Both the position numbers and the translations under genes were made by a program. The notes under the pieces are model-generated. The model searched no databases, was not told the origin of the DNA, and worked only from the letters and a program-made list of their open reading frames with translations. Of a DNA stretch of 64,000 nt, positions 1 through 12,300 are shown in pieces (position 1 is the stretch's first letter; every line of letters starts with the position of its first letter). The DNA comes from Pyrocephalus nanus (lineage: Eukaryota; Chordata; Aves; Passeriformes; Tyrannidae), in assembly GCA_038380795.1 (NCBI GenBank), contig CM076280.1, positions 8,481,501 to 8,545,500 on the forward strand, read 5' to 3'.

Positions 1-1027
1 GGCACAACTGAACAATCCAAATAAAGGCTCATGAACAAGCAGCCAGCACAGTCTGGTCACTGAAGTGCTCAGATTTAAAGGCTATTTTTTTCAAGCCTGA
101 TGCTGGCAAGACCTTAAACCTGCAGACTTAAAACTGGCTGGTGGTATAAGCAAGACATGGACAATGAAAAAAAAACCAATAACTTGGAGTGGGGGAAAAG
201 TTGCTTTTTACTCAAACCAGAATGGATTTCTAATCTATAGGTTCCATAAAATTAGAGCTCGGATTTGCTATGGGTTGGGGTTCTGTTTTTTTTATTTCTC
301 CACATTGTGCAGACTCCCAAGCTTCAACTTCTCCCTCAAAGCACTTGCTGTTTAGAAGACAAATAATGCTCAAAGAATGACACCATCCTCTCAAAAAGTT
401 TGAAGCCACTCATCTGTGCAACCTGAGGAGCTAACCTTCCACTTTGTTACTCCTTCTCAGGCCTCAGCTGCTTTTTGAGTTCCTAGTAACTGTTATAACA
501 TCAAATTGACTCAGTGACAGTTCTACTGAGACACCCAGACTGCTTTCAGAGGGGTGTGTGGAAAAGCAGCTCCCTACAGAGGATCTACTCCTTCATTTCT
601 GAGAGCACCATCTTGGAGAGCAAGAAAGGCCTCACTGACACAGATCCCTCCATTTCTGTCAGGACACAGGCTCAGCGATGGTGAAGCAACAGATCCACCA
701 CTTCCCTGAGCAACCTGAATTAGCTGTTTAAAGTCTTGTTAACAAAAGAGAGGCATGACCACACCCCCAGGCCAGCTGCAAGCAAAACCTGTTTGGAGAA
801 TTTGAAGCAGCGTGAACATCAGTCTCTGGGTTTTTACCCCATAAAAACCCTGTCAACACTTTTTCTCTTTGACTCCCCCCTCCCAGTGAAAAGAATGCTT
901 TTATTTCTTCTTTTCCTGTGGATGGGGTCTGGAAATCAGGTTCAACCACACACTCGCAGCCAGATGGGAGAAAACACCAGTTGAAATGTTGAGCAGGTAA
1001 GAGGATTTGGGCCATTGTGCTGCCATC

Positions 1028-1067
1028 AGATAAGAGCGGGGCTGATAACCCAGCTCGGTCCCGATAA
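1028..1067. promoter_or_regulatory. Cluster of three GATA motifs
   Basis: AGATAA is at 1028-1033, TGATAA at 1043-1048 and CGATAA at 1062-1067. Further sites follow at 1644-1649 (TTATCA) and 1692-1697 (AGATAA). The first two match the WGATAR consensus exactly. They lie about 13 kb upstream of the candidate GFI1B promoter, inside the presumed TSC1 intron, so they could be a distal erythroid element. Function is inferred from motif density alone. Confidence 0.3.
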
Positions 1068-2662
1068 CGACACGCGGAGGTAACGGATCATTTCCCGAGC
1101 TCCCTCAACTAAAACAGATGGCTGCAGTGACCTTGTGCCAATAAATCCAGCGTCGTTTATTTAAACTTGTCAATCATGCCCTGGAGTACCCTAAAGTGGA
1201 GCAGCCTCCACTCCAAAAGCCCATATTTGAAATATTAAAAGTATTTCAAGCCACACTCCAAACCAGGGCAATATTACACACAAATACTTCAATAGGTGGA
1301 ACTTTATCTGTTGAAGTTACACCAAACCAGTACAAAGTTGTCACTCCACCATACACAAATAATTACAATTTTAAAAATTAAATCATAGGTTTTTCAATGC
1401 AGGATCTCCTGTAAAGTGAAATTCTAAATAAGACTGAGACCCTCTCATCACATCAGCTCTGCTGTGCCCAACACAAATGAACAGGCCAGGAAATTCCTGC
1501 AATTGCCTTAAATCACATCCCACTTTTTTAAGCAAAGACAGCTGAGCAACTACTTTACAGGCAACAGGCTTTTAACTGCAGTCAGAAAACGCTGTGCTCT
1601 GGCAGATGCAGTTCAGCTCCCAGGGGCTGTGGTGTCACAGTGATTTATCACAGTCCTACCAGGAACTTGGGATGTGATTTTCAAATCTTGCAGATAAGGA
1701 CAGGGCAGGTTAAGGGGCTTCCACCACCTCGGATGCCACAGTATTTTTTATCTGGAATTGATACATCTGTGGTGAATCTTTACAGTATCACATCACAACC
1801 CCCTCCTGCTCAAATACATAGTTACAAGATGCTTCCATCCCTAGATATTCCAGTCATTCCCCCTTCAGAAGAAATTCCACATCCCTGCAGCCACACTTGG
1901 AACGAACAGGATTAAAACAAAGTCTGAAAGTTTTCCACGTGGTTTGATTCACTGACTCTTCACTAACTTTTAAATTAGTTTTATACGAAAGATCCAGGGC
2001 ACTTGGTTAGTAAAGAGCAGAATAAATCCAATTAAATACCTTTTGAAATGCAACATTTTAACTTCACTGGAAAATATAACAGCACTTCTTATATTCAAGA
2101 GCTTTCATTCTTATATTCAAGAGCTCTCATAAAGACAAATTTTAGTAAAAAGTATTAATTTTAAGTACTAACACAGCCTTGAAGCCAGCTTACAGAAGGA
2201 AAGGAGAAGCCAACAAACCAAGAACCAATTTTAAATTGTTATTTTTTTCAGTAGCTAATTTAACCACAACACAAACCAGTTTAAACTACAGACTCGAGAC
2301 AAAGGCTGTAAAAATATTAATTGGAAAAGGCCAAACAGAGAAAGAAACAGCAGAGTATTCCCAAAGATTATGACTTCTCTAAGTATTTCTGTCAAGAGAA
2401 GATGTTCTTCTGTTCAGTGTATTTTTATCTCGAGCCAAATGAAAAAGCAGCTGGTAGTGCCAGTTATGCTGCTCAGAGGGTGGGGAGGAGGGGGACACAC
2501 ACACCACAAACACACCCTCCTCCCACAGCACCCTTTGCTGCAACAACACACAAATCCACACACCAGAAGCGCCTCTTCTGAGGGTGGGGGATACACAGCA
2601 GCATTTTATCTCTCCTCATTAATCAGAAATTAAATTTGGGGCATGGCAGTGAATGGTTATTT

Positions 2663-2674
2663 CCCCCCCCCCCC
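2663..2674. repeat. C homopolymer (12 bp)
   Basis: An uninterrupted run of 12 C. A similar run of 11 C is at 2991-3001. These are simple repeats and their length may be unreliable in an assembly. Confidence 0.8.
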
Positions 2675-2990
2675 TTGACTCCAAGAGAAAAGGGGGATAT
2701 CAACACTGTGAGAACAGAACCTCCAGATTTACACTTTTCCACCTGATTTCTACTGCAGGTAAGGGCAGCTGAGGTGTTCAGGTGCTGCTCTGGCAAAAGC
2801 CATGAGCAAGGACAGAAGGATTTTACAGCAATTGTTGTTTCCAGAGAAAAATTCCCCTTGGCAGCACAGCAGCCCTTTTCACTCCAACCTCTGAAATGCT
2901 GCTCTGAAAGGATTAAGCCTCACCCCTCCCATCCAACACACAAAATCAAAGCCTGCTTTAGGTCTCCTCACAACACCCAATTTTATATTT

Positions 2991-3001
2991 CCCCCCCCCC
3001 C
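2991..3001. repeat. C homopolymer (11 bp)
   Basis: An uninterrupted run of 11 C in the presumed TSC1 intron, about 320 bp from a similar run. Confidence 0.8.
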
Positions 3002-4227
3002 TAGTTACAGTAAACACTGCCATCACAGAAGTGACATAAGCAATGAATGAAAAGGGACAGCAGGGAGAAAAACCACTGGTGGCCCAGGAAAGTAAACAGC
3101 TGATTATTCCCTTTTTCACCACCCAGGAATAACAACTCCAAACCTCTGCTCAAACTGATCACTACAACTGACAGTACAATCAATTTAATTTATTATTTAT
3201 TCATTTGTAAAGAATGAAGGAGTCTGGCCTCTAATAGCAAATATTCTTCCGGTTAGTTTTAAGATCTGATACAAGACTCCGATCCTAACTTGATATGAAA
3301 TATATTCACTTTGTTACAGGTGCTTAACTGATGTGGGAACAAGAAGATCACAGAAGTCCAATAACCATATTCAGCATTTTTTTAAGATTCTTCTGACTCT
3401 CTGGTGTGCTAATAACACTATTGCTAATTGCTACTCATCACATTTCTGTCAGAGGGAACATTGTTTAAAAGGAACCCACGTCTGAAAAAGCCCAAACACG
3501 GCAGGGCTGACACCTCACCCTTTGGCAGGAGCTCTGCTAACCAGCCCAGCTACTCAGTGGAATTAGGGAATTATTTCATTCCTTCCACCCAACTGCACAT
3601 ATTAATAGCAAATAAATAAATAAGAACAAGTCCTGGTTTTCTACACCAATTCAATTAACATTGCACAAGAAAGGTAAGTCCAACTAAGGAATCTTTTTTA
3701 GCCACGAACAGGTGAACTGAGAGCTCCAGGCTTGGCACCAACACAAGGACTGAGACTCCAAAATCTCTGCAGCACTTTGGGGTTTTTTTGCCCCCAAGAG
3801 GAACCTTTTAAAATATTCCCAGAATTAGGCAGCAATTCAGTAAACCTTGAAACCACTGCAAACTACCTGATGTTCTCACTGAGGCATTTTAACTGCTCCA
3901 AGAATTAAAGTCAGCACTACACAGAACAACAGCAAGTGATGTGCAACTGTTAAAGTGAAAACGAAACATGTACAATGCCCAGAAAAGTGACAGCAATTCT
4001 TTACTCTTCACGTGCTACCCAAAGAAATGCTTATGCTAACAAAGGAAACATCATTACTTGTCCTCATTATGTTTATTAAACTACATGAAAATAAAATACA
4101 GCAGCCTGGTAGCAGACCAAGATCTAAGCTGTAACATTGTTTCTTAAATATCCACCTGTCTGCAACACACCACGAAATCTGGTCCCCTCCCCTGCCTCCA
4201 CCACTGATTTGTTTTAATTTGCTTATC

Positions 4228-4430
4228 ATCAGAGAATCCCAGAATGGTTTGGGTTGGATGGGACAGTAAAGATCATTTATTCCAGCCCCTGCCATGGGCA
4301 GGGACAGCTTCCACCAGCCCAGGGTGCTCCAACCTGGCCTTGGGCACTTCCAGGGATGGGGCAGCCACAGCTTCTCTGTGCCCTGTGCCAGGGCCTCACC
4401 TCCCTCCCAGGGAAGGATTTTCTCCTAATA
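4228..4430 (-). mobile_element. CR1 LINE fragment
   Basis: The plus strand reads as the reverse complement of the CR1 3' region. It has the hallmark words in order: an 'agaatggtttgggttgga' block, 'gccatgggcagggaca', 'ccaacctggcctt', 'cttccagggatggggca' and 'ctcctaata'. This is a 5'-truncated copy of about 200 bp, the usual form of CR1 in bird genomes. It is one of the clearest signs that the source is avian. Confidence 0.85.
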
Positions 4431-5699
4431 AAGAAAAGGTACCTTTTCCCAATATAAAATAAACATAAGAGTGTGTGCACATGTTCAGCTCCTGCAGAGT
4501 GTGACTGGGAATCACATCCCCAGCTCCTGTCAGGACCAACACGAAGGTGTCTGGCAGTTGGAAGAATTTCAGGAATCAGTACAAGTCAACATCCCAGCAG
4601 TCCAGCTCCAAATAAGAGCCAGCAGCCATTTAAAACTACAAATAGCTACTAAAGACAAATATTTGCTCCAACAGCAAAACATCTGCAATTGGCCTGTGTA
4701 TCTCACATGGGAATCCTTTAATAATGCTACTTTTTTTAGCCACCATAAAAAGCAAATTTTCAAGTAACAAAGAGTTAAGGTGCCAGGATTAAACACAGCC
4801 AGAGATAAAATCACTTTAATTAAAGCTTATCTCATGACACATTAGATATTCTGACTATATTTTCATCTGGGTAAGTCTGTACAATTCCCCATAAAGGAAA
4901 TGTAGGACTGGGCTGCTAAAAAGCCCAGAACAAACGAACAAACAAACAGAAAGCAAAAAAGTCTCTTACTGAGCAAAGAATTTTAAGCCCTTGATTTTAG
5001 GTTAAACTTAAATGTGATGTAGTTGGTTTTGATAAGCAGAGTATCTGATTGCTGCTTCCCAAAGCCAACAGCAGACAGATGCACTCCCAGTGTTTGCAGT
5101 GATTATTAAAACTTCCCGAGTTTTCAAAGATTCAGTTTCTAGCTGTTCCCACTTATAAATTGAAGAGGAATTTTTCCACTTAACAGGATCACTTCAGCAG
5201 TGCTTGAATTCTGATAGATTTCTAACAACTACCCCCAGGAGTTGATGGCAGGAAACTGCAGGATCAGACCACACAAAGAATGAAAACCTGGATTGGCATC
5301 CACTGGAAGGTTCTCTGGAAACAGCAGGTCTGGAAACAGTTCTGGAAACCTGATCCCAGTTTCTGGGTCATTTCCATGGGTTTTGAATCATACATTCCTT
5401 TAAGGCATGTTCTTTCTTTCACTCATTGCCTTGTAAAAGACTCATTAAAGAGAAAAAACAGCCAACACAGAACGGCCAGAGAGAAGCTCTGACTAAACTG
5501 ATAAAACAATGACAGAGGCTGCATCCATAGCAAACAAAGGGTGAAAACTTCAGGACTGCAGCCCTGCAAGTTCTTTGTGATAACAGGAAGTAAAATGTTT
5601 TACTGCAGAAGTAAACAACATCCTGACTTTCACATTACCTACCCACGAGCAAGGAAATTAAAAAAGCCTTCCTCACCGAGGGGACAGACTTCAACAACT

Positions 5700-6600
5700 G
5701 GTTCATTTAATGCACAACCCCGGACTAAGGAACCTCCTCAGCGAGTCACTGAGGCAGGGGAAGCCTGGAAATCGCTTTAGCAAGCGTTTACTCAGCGTTT
5801 CCACGGAGGATGCTAAGCCTTTTCTCGACAAACCGCGCACAATTAAAGGGCTGGTGGGGGGACCCGGAGGGGGGGGGGCAGAGCCCCCCAGCCCCCCGGG
5901 CAGCGTCCCAGAGCAAGCCCGGCTGCGGGGAAGGAAAGGGGACGGAGTGAGGCAGGGAAGGGGATGGAGGGGGAACATCCCCCCTCCGCCTTCCCCATCC
6001 CCCCGGCCCCTTCCCTTTCTCCTCCCCAAGCCCTTTCTCCCTGCTCCCCCGCCCGTCCCTGTGCTCTGCCTCCTCCTCTCCGTCCCCGCGGCTGCCCGCG
6101 GTGTCGCCCGGGCCGTGGGCTGGCCCGGTGCACTCACCTGTCCCTGAGCTCCCCTCAGCTGTTTACCACTCCGGGCTCCCTCGGCCCACAGGGCGCCGCC
6201 ATCTTGGCCCTGCCTCCCCCTCCCACCGCGGCGCTTCGCCCCTCGGATCCCTCCGCCGCCAAACCTAGTCCCGCCTCACCTCCTCGCTCCCCCGCCGGCC
6301 TCCCTCCTCCTCTCCCCGTCCTTCCCCGCCCCGCGCGTCCCTTCCGCCTCACGGGGGTCTCCTCGCCGCGATGCGGGGGTGAGCGGGGGACGGGGGGGTG
6401 CTGCCCGCGGGCGGGTGTCCCGCGGCGGAGGGATCTCGGCGGGGTGGGGGGAGCAGTGCGGCCCTGTAGAGGTCGCGTGATGCGGGGGGGCGGGGCCGCG
6501 CGCGGGCGGTAAACAAGGCCCGGCCTGAGGGGACGGGGCCGGCCGGGGGCACGAACAGCTTCCAGCGCTCCCCAGTGCTCGGGATTCCGCCCGAAAGTGC
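5700..6600. promoter_or_regulatory. TSC1: CpG-island promoter (inferred TSC1)
   Basis: The block is strongly GC- and CpG-rich, unlike the AT-rich flanks. It has a YY1-type site, GCCGCCATCTTGG, at 6195-6207; read on the minus strand this is the AAGATGGCGGC element common just downstream of housekeeping start sites. A good splice donor on the minus strand follows at 6137/6138. TATA-less CpG promoters of this kind are typical of housekeeping genes. The long open frames on both strands here are by-products of GC richness and are not genes. The assignment to TSC1 rests on its position head-to-head with GFI1B. Confidence 0.6.
6138..6250 (-). other. TSC1: Putative non-coding exon 1 of TSC1
   Basis: On the minus strand the sequence passes a YY1 element (6207-6195) and reaches CAG|GTGAGTG, with the exon ending at 6138 and the intron beginning at 6137. 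The upstream limit near 6250 is a guess from the YY1 position, because such sites usually lie within tens of bases of the start. No open reading frame is expected, as mammalian TSC1 begins with untranslated exons. Confidence 0.4.
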
Positions 6601-6794
6601 CCTGGAAAGTGCAATAAATGTCTGCAAAGGCGATTAAAAAGGGCTCAGAAATCCCGCTGGGTGTGCAGAGCGATGTTGACGGGACAGGGCGCTGCGAGTC
6701 CCACCCAGAGCACACCCAACACCCCCCAACCCCGGGCGCGCACCCCAAATGTCATTGATTTTACTCGCTGAACGTTCAGAGCTTGTTGCATTCG

Positions 6795-6797
6795 CCC

Positions 6798-6836
<39 letters not shown>

Positions 6837-6845
6837 GGGGGGGGG
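6795..6845. repeat. C6-T35-G10 homopolymer tract
   Basis: Six C (6795-6800), then 35 T (6801-6835), then 10 G (6836-6845), directly upstream of the CpG island. The terminal C and G blocks could pair around the T tract. The exact lengths are probably uncertain because homopolymers are error-prone. Confidence 0.85.
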
Positions 6846-8456
6846 ACACACACACTTATCCAGGCCATGCGCCAGAATTCTTTCTTTTAAATTTCTCCTC
6901 TCTACCGTCTAGCAACCACTCCACGCAAAACGTTCCATCCTTTCTTTCGGCGGGGGTTAATTTTTCCCCTGAGGAAAAACGCAGAGTAGGAAAGAAGAGT
7001 GGAAATTGCCACGGGGAAGGTCCTGCAGCCTTCGGGTTTGCCTGCAACAGGTTCCCAACTCCACATTCCAATGCCAGCACTGGTGGGATCTCCGTGGTTT
7101 TCATTCTCCAAGGAGGAGCAGCTCAGCGGGGGGAAAAGTGCTGCTAATCTGACTCTGGAATCCCTATGAATTGTCCCCAAATGCCAGTAGGGACCACAAA
7201 TTTGCAAGGTGGAAACTAGGTGTAAGGAAAGAAGAAGAAGGAAAAAAAAAAAAAGCCCCATCAGTTGATTTTTAACTCGCAGCAGCAGTTTGTGTTTCCC
7301 AGCTCTCATCCCTGCAGGGCTGAGATAGTTCCTTCCCACTGCACCTGCGATGGGTCATCCTGCCTCGGGATGAGATAGAGTTCCTTGGAGCCAGCATATT
7401 TTTAATCCAGTCCTGCCTCGTGCGTGGTAATTAATATTTATTACAGCCTGGACTGAGTGATGGTATTTTTTTTTTCCCTCTGCTGTGCAGGAGACATGTT
7501 TGTTTAATCTGCCACAGGAAAGGGTAGAAATTAGGATGAGTTTCAGAAAAGAGCTGGAAGCAATTAGTCGTGTTATTTTACTGGGATTTAATTGTTGTAA
7601 CGTTCAAACTGACGAAGAAAACCTGGATGCTGGAGCAGGGGTTTGCTGCATTAGAATGGATGTGATGTGTTGTAATTAACCTGTTTATTCCTACTGAGCT
7701 ATAGATTTAAAAATCTATTCCATTAAGATGCACAGGACACGCAGTAAGAGCTCCCAGCAATGCCCAAAATTAAACTGCCCTTGTGTGCAAGCACAACTCT
7801 GAACATCCCCCATGGCCCGTGTGGGTCAGGGCCAGGACAACCCTCTGGGAGTCCAGATAAGCCCTCTGTGGCTCTCCCTTCTCTGCTGATCCTGAAATGA
7901 GAGGAGACAACAGGGAAAATGATATAAACAGGAAGAGCATAAAATAAGAATGGCCACACGGGGTCAGCTCGAAGGTTCTTCCAGCCCCAAATGGCACCTC
8001 CAGCACTCTGGGTTTGTAATTCAAGCCTGTGTAAATCATCTTTCAGTGGTGATTTCAGTGGAGAGGTGATCAGTTTAACAGCAGCCAGGGACAGGAATCC
8101 AGGGAAGAGCAAGAACACAGGTCAAAGTGATCACTGACTGCAGTTCCATCCTCCACAGGAACTCCTGAGGCAAAATAAAGGGAGAAGGGGTGGGTGGGAG
8201 CTGAAGCAGAGCCAGCAGTGTCCCCATCTCCCTTCAGGCATTCCAGTGCTAACAGTCAGAAATGTCTGTGCAGTCTGTGCACATCATCTCAGTTGGTCTG
8301 CAATGACATCTGGGCTGTGTGAGCCGGTGGCTACTTGGGGAGGCAGAACAGCTGATACAAATGCTACTGCCACTGGAGATGGAGTCATCCTTTTCCACAG
8401 GGCTGTGCCCAGTGCTCTCTGGAAAACAGGTGGTCGGGGAGGTTTTATTAAATATA

Positions 8457-8503
8457 AAGTCATGGAAAGGCCTGGGTTGGAAAGGACCTTAAAGATTTCG
8501 ACA
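8457..8503 (-). mobile_element. Short CR1 3'-end fragment
   Basis: About 45 bp match the reverse complement of the CR1 3' end: 'cctgggttggaaaggacctta' followed by 'aagatt'. It is only the terminal piece, as expected from early-terminated reverse transcription. Confidence 0.6.
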
Positions 8504-10120
8504 CAACTGCTTTTCTAGAGGGTTTTTTTGTGTGTGGTTGACTTGCTTTTACTGTCTCCACTTTAAGGGCCTCAACTCTGCACCATTTACTCTTGCTGTG
8601 GAGGGGCAGTCTGTGCTCAGGGGTGCTGGCAGGAGCCGGCTGGGACGTTTCACAAAATAACATCTCAGCCCTTTCAGCAGCTTGTCATTTTGCTGTTTTG
8701 TTTAATTCCTGTAACTGTCCTCGTAAGGAACCCTGAAGCTGCAATGTCCATTTTGGGGTTCTGTTACAATAGCTTGTTTTTGTAGCGGGAAATGTAATCC
8801 CTCAAATGCCTGTGTTTAAGGGGATGCAAATCAGCTCCCGAGCACAATGCCTTGGGAACGTTTCTTTCATGCAAAACCCGGCTGGATAAATAAAGAGGGG
8901 AGGAGGGAGAGGGGAAAGGGATTGTTCGCTTCTGTAAACAACGAGAACTAATTATGCTCGGTAAATGACAGATGGGTTGAGATCAAAATCTGAATCTTTC
9001 TCAACGCGGGTGAAATCCTCGCTCCTATCTCGGAGTTGCATCAAGCCCCGTTGCACAGCCTTGTCCGGTGCCGTGGGGCAATGGCACTGTGGGGCTGTCC
9101 TGGCACGGGGTGGTGGGGACAGCGGGCAGAATCCCTCTGCTGTCCCCATGGAGTGTCTCTGCTCCCTCCGGGAAACACCAGCCTCCCTGCGGAGGGGCAG
9201 AACAAAGGGTGTCGCTTCCTGGCGTTCACCGCCCTGAGCTTCGGCAGGAAAAGGGACCCAACGGAGTCCCGGGTTAACGCAACCAACCGTAGGAAGCAGC
9301 GAAAGGCGTTTGACAGCTCGCGGGGAGCGGGAAAACTCTATCTCCAAAGGCGTTTTCCTGCCCGGTACTCAGCACTCAACAGCTGCGTGTGCACTTATGT
9401 ACCTCTGGAATTACAAATTTCTTGGAAGGCACCTTGGCACTCCACTCCCAGAGGGAGGGCAGGAGGGGACATGGAGAGCACACCACAGCTCATGGCACTG
9501 TGCATCTGCACGGGCAGGAAGGTTGGGATAAGCAGAGAAGCGGTGAAATCAAGGAATTACTCCCCTCTCCTCATCTGGGGAGATCAGCTCTCCTTGTTTG
9601 TCCCCAAAAAGGAGTCCTGCTCAAGGATTCTGAAAGGAAAATCTGTGTTCTGCAGCACCTGTGCTAGAGGACAACCTGGGAACAGCCACCCTGCCCCTGC
9701 TCCATCCTCCCTCCTTCCACCTGCCTTTACAGGGGGTTTGACACTCAGTTGTCTCCCATTTTCAAACCCATTCTCAAAGCATTTTTGAAAAGCAAGTGAT
9801 AGAAGTGCAAATTCTTATTATTGCTCTTGAAGAGCTTTTTTTGCAGAGCTGTTGTTAATGAGCTTGCTTAATGAGCTTTCTTAAATCTATATTTATACCC
9901 TTTATACAGCTGTACACAGACAGAGCAACGCCTGAAATATGTGTGGATGGCACACACATATGCCTCACAAAATGAAGGCTGATTAACACGCATCTTCTTG
10001 GGTTGTACCATGCAAGTATTTGTTCCTTTCTCCTTGGAAATTGGAGAGATAAAAGATCCATTCTGGAATAAAATAATTCTGTGCATATGTGCTCGATGGT
10101 TTTGTTTATGAGCCCGAAGT

Positions 10121-10155
10121 ATGTGAGTGAGTGAGTGAGTGTGTGTGTGTGTGTG
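10121..10155. repeat. (GTGA)n-(GT)n microsatellite
   Basis: A run of GTGA units at 10123-10140 passes directly into a GT dinucleotide run to about 10155. Confidence 0.85.
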
Positions 10156-10239
10156 AGACAGATGGTGTGTCTGTTTGTGAAAGATATGATGTGGGGATGA
10201 ATGTGTGTAAAAATAAAGGTTTTTAAGGGCTTTTTATTA

Positions 10240-10270
10240 AAAAAAGAAAGAAAGAAAGAAAGAAAGAAAA
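10240..10270. repeat. (GAAA)n microsatellite
   Basis: Six to seven GAAA units with an A-rich start. Poly-A (10554-10571) and poly-T (about 10811-10832) tracts follow within 600 bp. Confidence 0.85.
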
Positions 10271-11269
10271 GGCAAAATAAATGCCTGCTTGGTGCATTAT
10301 TTCCCTGTGTCATGCTCTTTGTCAATATGACAGAAGGAGTATCCCTGCAGAAGGAGAAGCTGCCCCTGGAAGTGGAGGGTGCTGCCCCCAGGGCTCCGAG
10401 CTGGGCACCGTGAATTCTCTTCAAGTTTTCAAAGTCCTGGAAAGTTTTGATAAGCAAATACTTTCTGGGCTCTGCTTCTCCATTGGCTGTTTCTTCACCG
10501 CCAGATTTTGACACAAATAATCTGATTGAAAAATCAGGGAGGGGAACAGGGGCAAAAAAAAAAAAAAAAAAGGCAACAAACCAAAACCAAGAGAGAGAAA
10601 AAAAAAAGGAGAAGTATCTATTTCAGCAGACTGCAAGCAAGAGAAAAAGTGGAAGAGGAGACCTGAGAGAAGGCGACGTCCCGCTGGTCTGGGGAGATTT
10701 CGAGGCGAATCCAGTAAAGCAAAGTCCCCCAAACAGGTGATTGATTTATTCTTTCAACCACTTTTATTTTGATTGTTCTCCTCATTTCTCTGATACCATT
10801 TTTTCTAAGCTTTTTTTTTTTTTTTTTTTTTTGCCTTCTTCTTTGCTTTTGTTTGCAAATATGGGACATGTCCCACAGAGTAAGTCGCTTGTCCTGAGGA
10901 TTCTTTTATGGCAGCAGTTCACCTGACTCATTTGAATTAAACCTTTTAAAATTCTATACCATACAAACCTCTTAAAATGCTGTGCCACACACTTCACTCT
11001 CACATGTGACAGCGTGCTCACATGTGAGTAGAACAGAATGCCAGGGATGTGACAGTGGTCTCAGATACCTGAGCCCCAGCAGGCTCCATCAGCAGGAGCA
11101 GTTTCTGGATGCAGAGTTTTGTATTTTGCCATCGAGGAAGGGGCAAACTGTGTTTTCCCTTTTAATTGCTCTTTTGCAGACCTTTAAATTCAGAGAGCAG
11201 CACACCTCTGCTCACATCACCTGTGCCAGTCTTTCCAGATGACAATTCAGCCTCTCCTGTTCAGAATTT

Positions 11270-12300
11270 TTGCTTCAAATCTCCTTTTTATTAATTTTCT
11301 GTCCTTTTTAAGTAGAGGCTGATCAGTGTAACGATTTTTAGCATATGGCATTAGCTATTTATAGGCGCTTCTCACATACCACCAGATTGATTCAATACAT
11401 TAAGCAGGAGAGTAAATGATTTGCAAGTTCATTAAGTGCAAATCTATACATTAAAGGGGTGTAGAATTTATTAGATTGCACTGTAGAACTCCATCTATCC
11501 CTGGCAGAGCTTCCTAAAGCCAGTGGCATTCCCAACAGCACCGGGAGCTACAGGAGGTTCCTAAAGAACAAATGATGCCATTATAGTCTAAATAGGTTTT
11601 TTTTTTCCAGCTACTACAGATATGCCAGCATTTCTGTTCCCACTTTAATTTACTATCTCTGCTATAATGTCCATTTGCCCAGTCTCACCACAGGAATTAA
11701 AAATATCCTGTTCATTTTTCCACTCTCAAAAAAGCCACATTCAAATTACTTGCCCCACGTATATTCTACACTGCAAGGATGGACTAATGAAAACATGATT
11801 AATTTTGTAAAAAAACTGAAATGCTTTCAAATTTGACTTATTTAAACAGTCACGAGTCCTTAAAACCTCTTTTTTTTTTAAATTTTGTTTTCTAATTTTA
11901 TTTGATTTGGACTCTTAAAAGTTTCAGACACCTTGTGTTTTTGTTTATGCTTTTTTTTTCTGCAAAAAATAGTTTTTTTAAAGACAAACTATTCTGTATT
12001 TTTGCCAGAAAGAACAGAAAAAGAAACAATATTATAAGTTAAGTAATGGAAAGGAAATAAGTCTCTTTTAGCCTAAACTTTATTCACTAATCAATTTATG
12101 TGAAGATACGTATCAGTTGCTAGTTAAAATTAAGTGTTTCTGCCGAGTGTAGCGAGTCAAAGTGTTTAATCTCTACAATTACCTTGTAAATCTGAAAATG
12201 GAATGACTTGAATTTAGAAAAAAATGCCAGTTCAGCTTTAGAACAAAACTTTTGCTGCATGTTGGGTCCCTGATTCAGTGTGGCACAATCCTGCAAACAC
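11270..12300. other. AT-rich, ORF-poor block, possible conserved non-coding DNA
   Basis: This kilobase is markedly AT-rich, has stops in all frames, and contains no CR1 or simple-repeat structure beyond short T runs. Its neighbours are GC-richer and full of chance open frames. Unique AT-rich blocks near developmental regulators are often conserved non-coding elements. This is only a suggestion, since conservation cannot be seen in one sequence. Confidence 0.25.

Larger units (their letters stand above)
1..6137 (-). other. TSC1: Putative intron 1 of TSC1 (minus strand), no coding exon seen
   Basis: No convincing coding exon is visible on either strand. The region is moderately AT-rich with two long C homopolymers, a CR1 fragment and scattered WGATAR motifs. 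It lies downstream, on the minus strand, of a CpG-island promoter with a clean 5' splice donor at 6137/6138. In mammals the gene lying head-to-head with GFI1B is TSC1, whose first exons are non-coding. I therefore infer that this is the beginning of the first TSC1 intron and that the coding exons lie before base 1. TSC1 (hamartin) would be assigned by synteny only, because no hamartin residue is encoded here. Confidence 0.55.

Noticed and set aside
5703..6748. Several overlapping frames of 96-197 aa on both strands
   Set aside because: They lie in a CpG island, are proline/arginine/glycine-rich on both strands, and stop codons are rare there simply because of base composition.
9036..9788. Plus-strand frame of 250 aa
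   Set aside because: No domain, no family resemblance, low-bias composition and no neighbouring splice structure, so it is probably chance.
9855..10514. Minus-strand frame of 219 aa
   Set aside because: It runs through microsatellites and poly-T (FLSFFLSFF, THTHTLTHSL), so it is a repeat translation.
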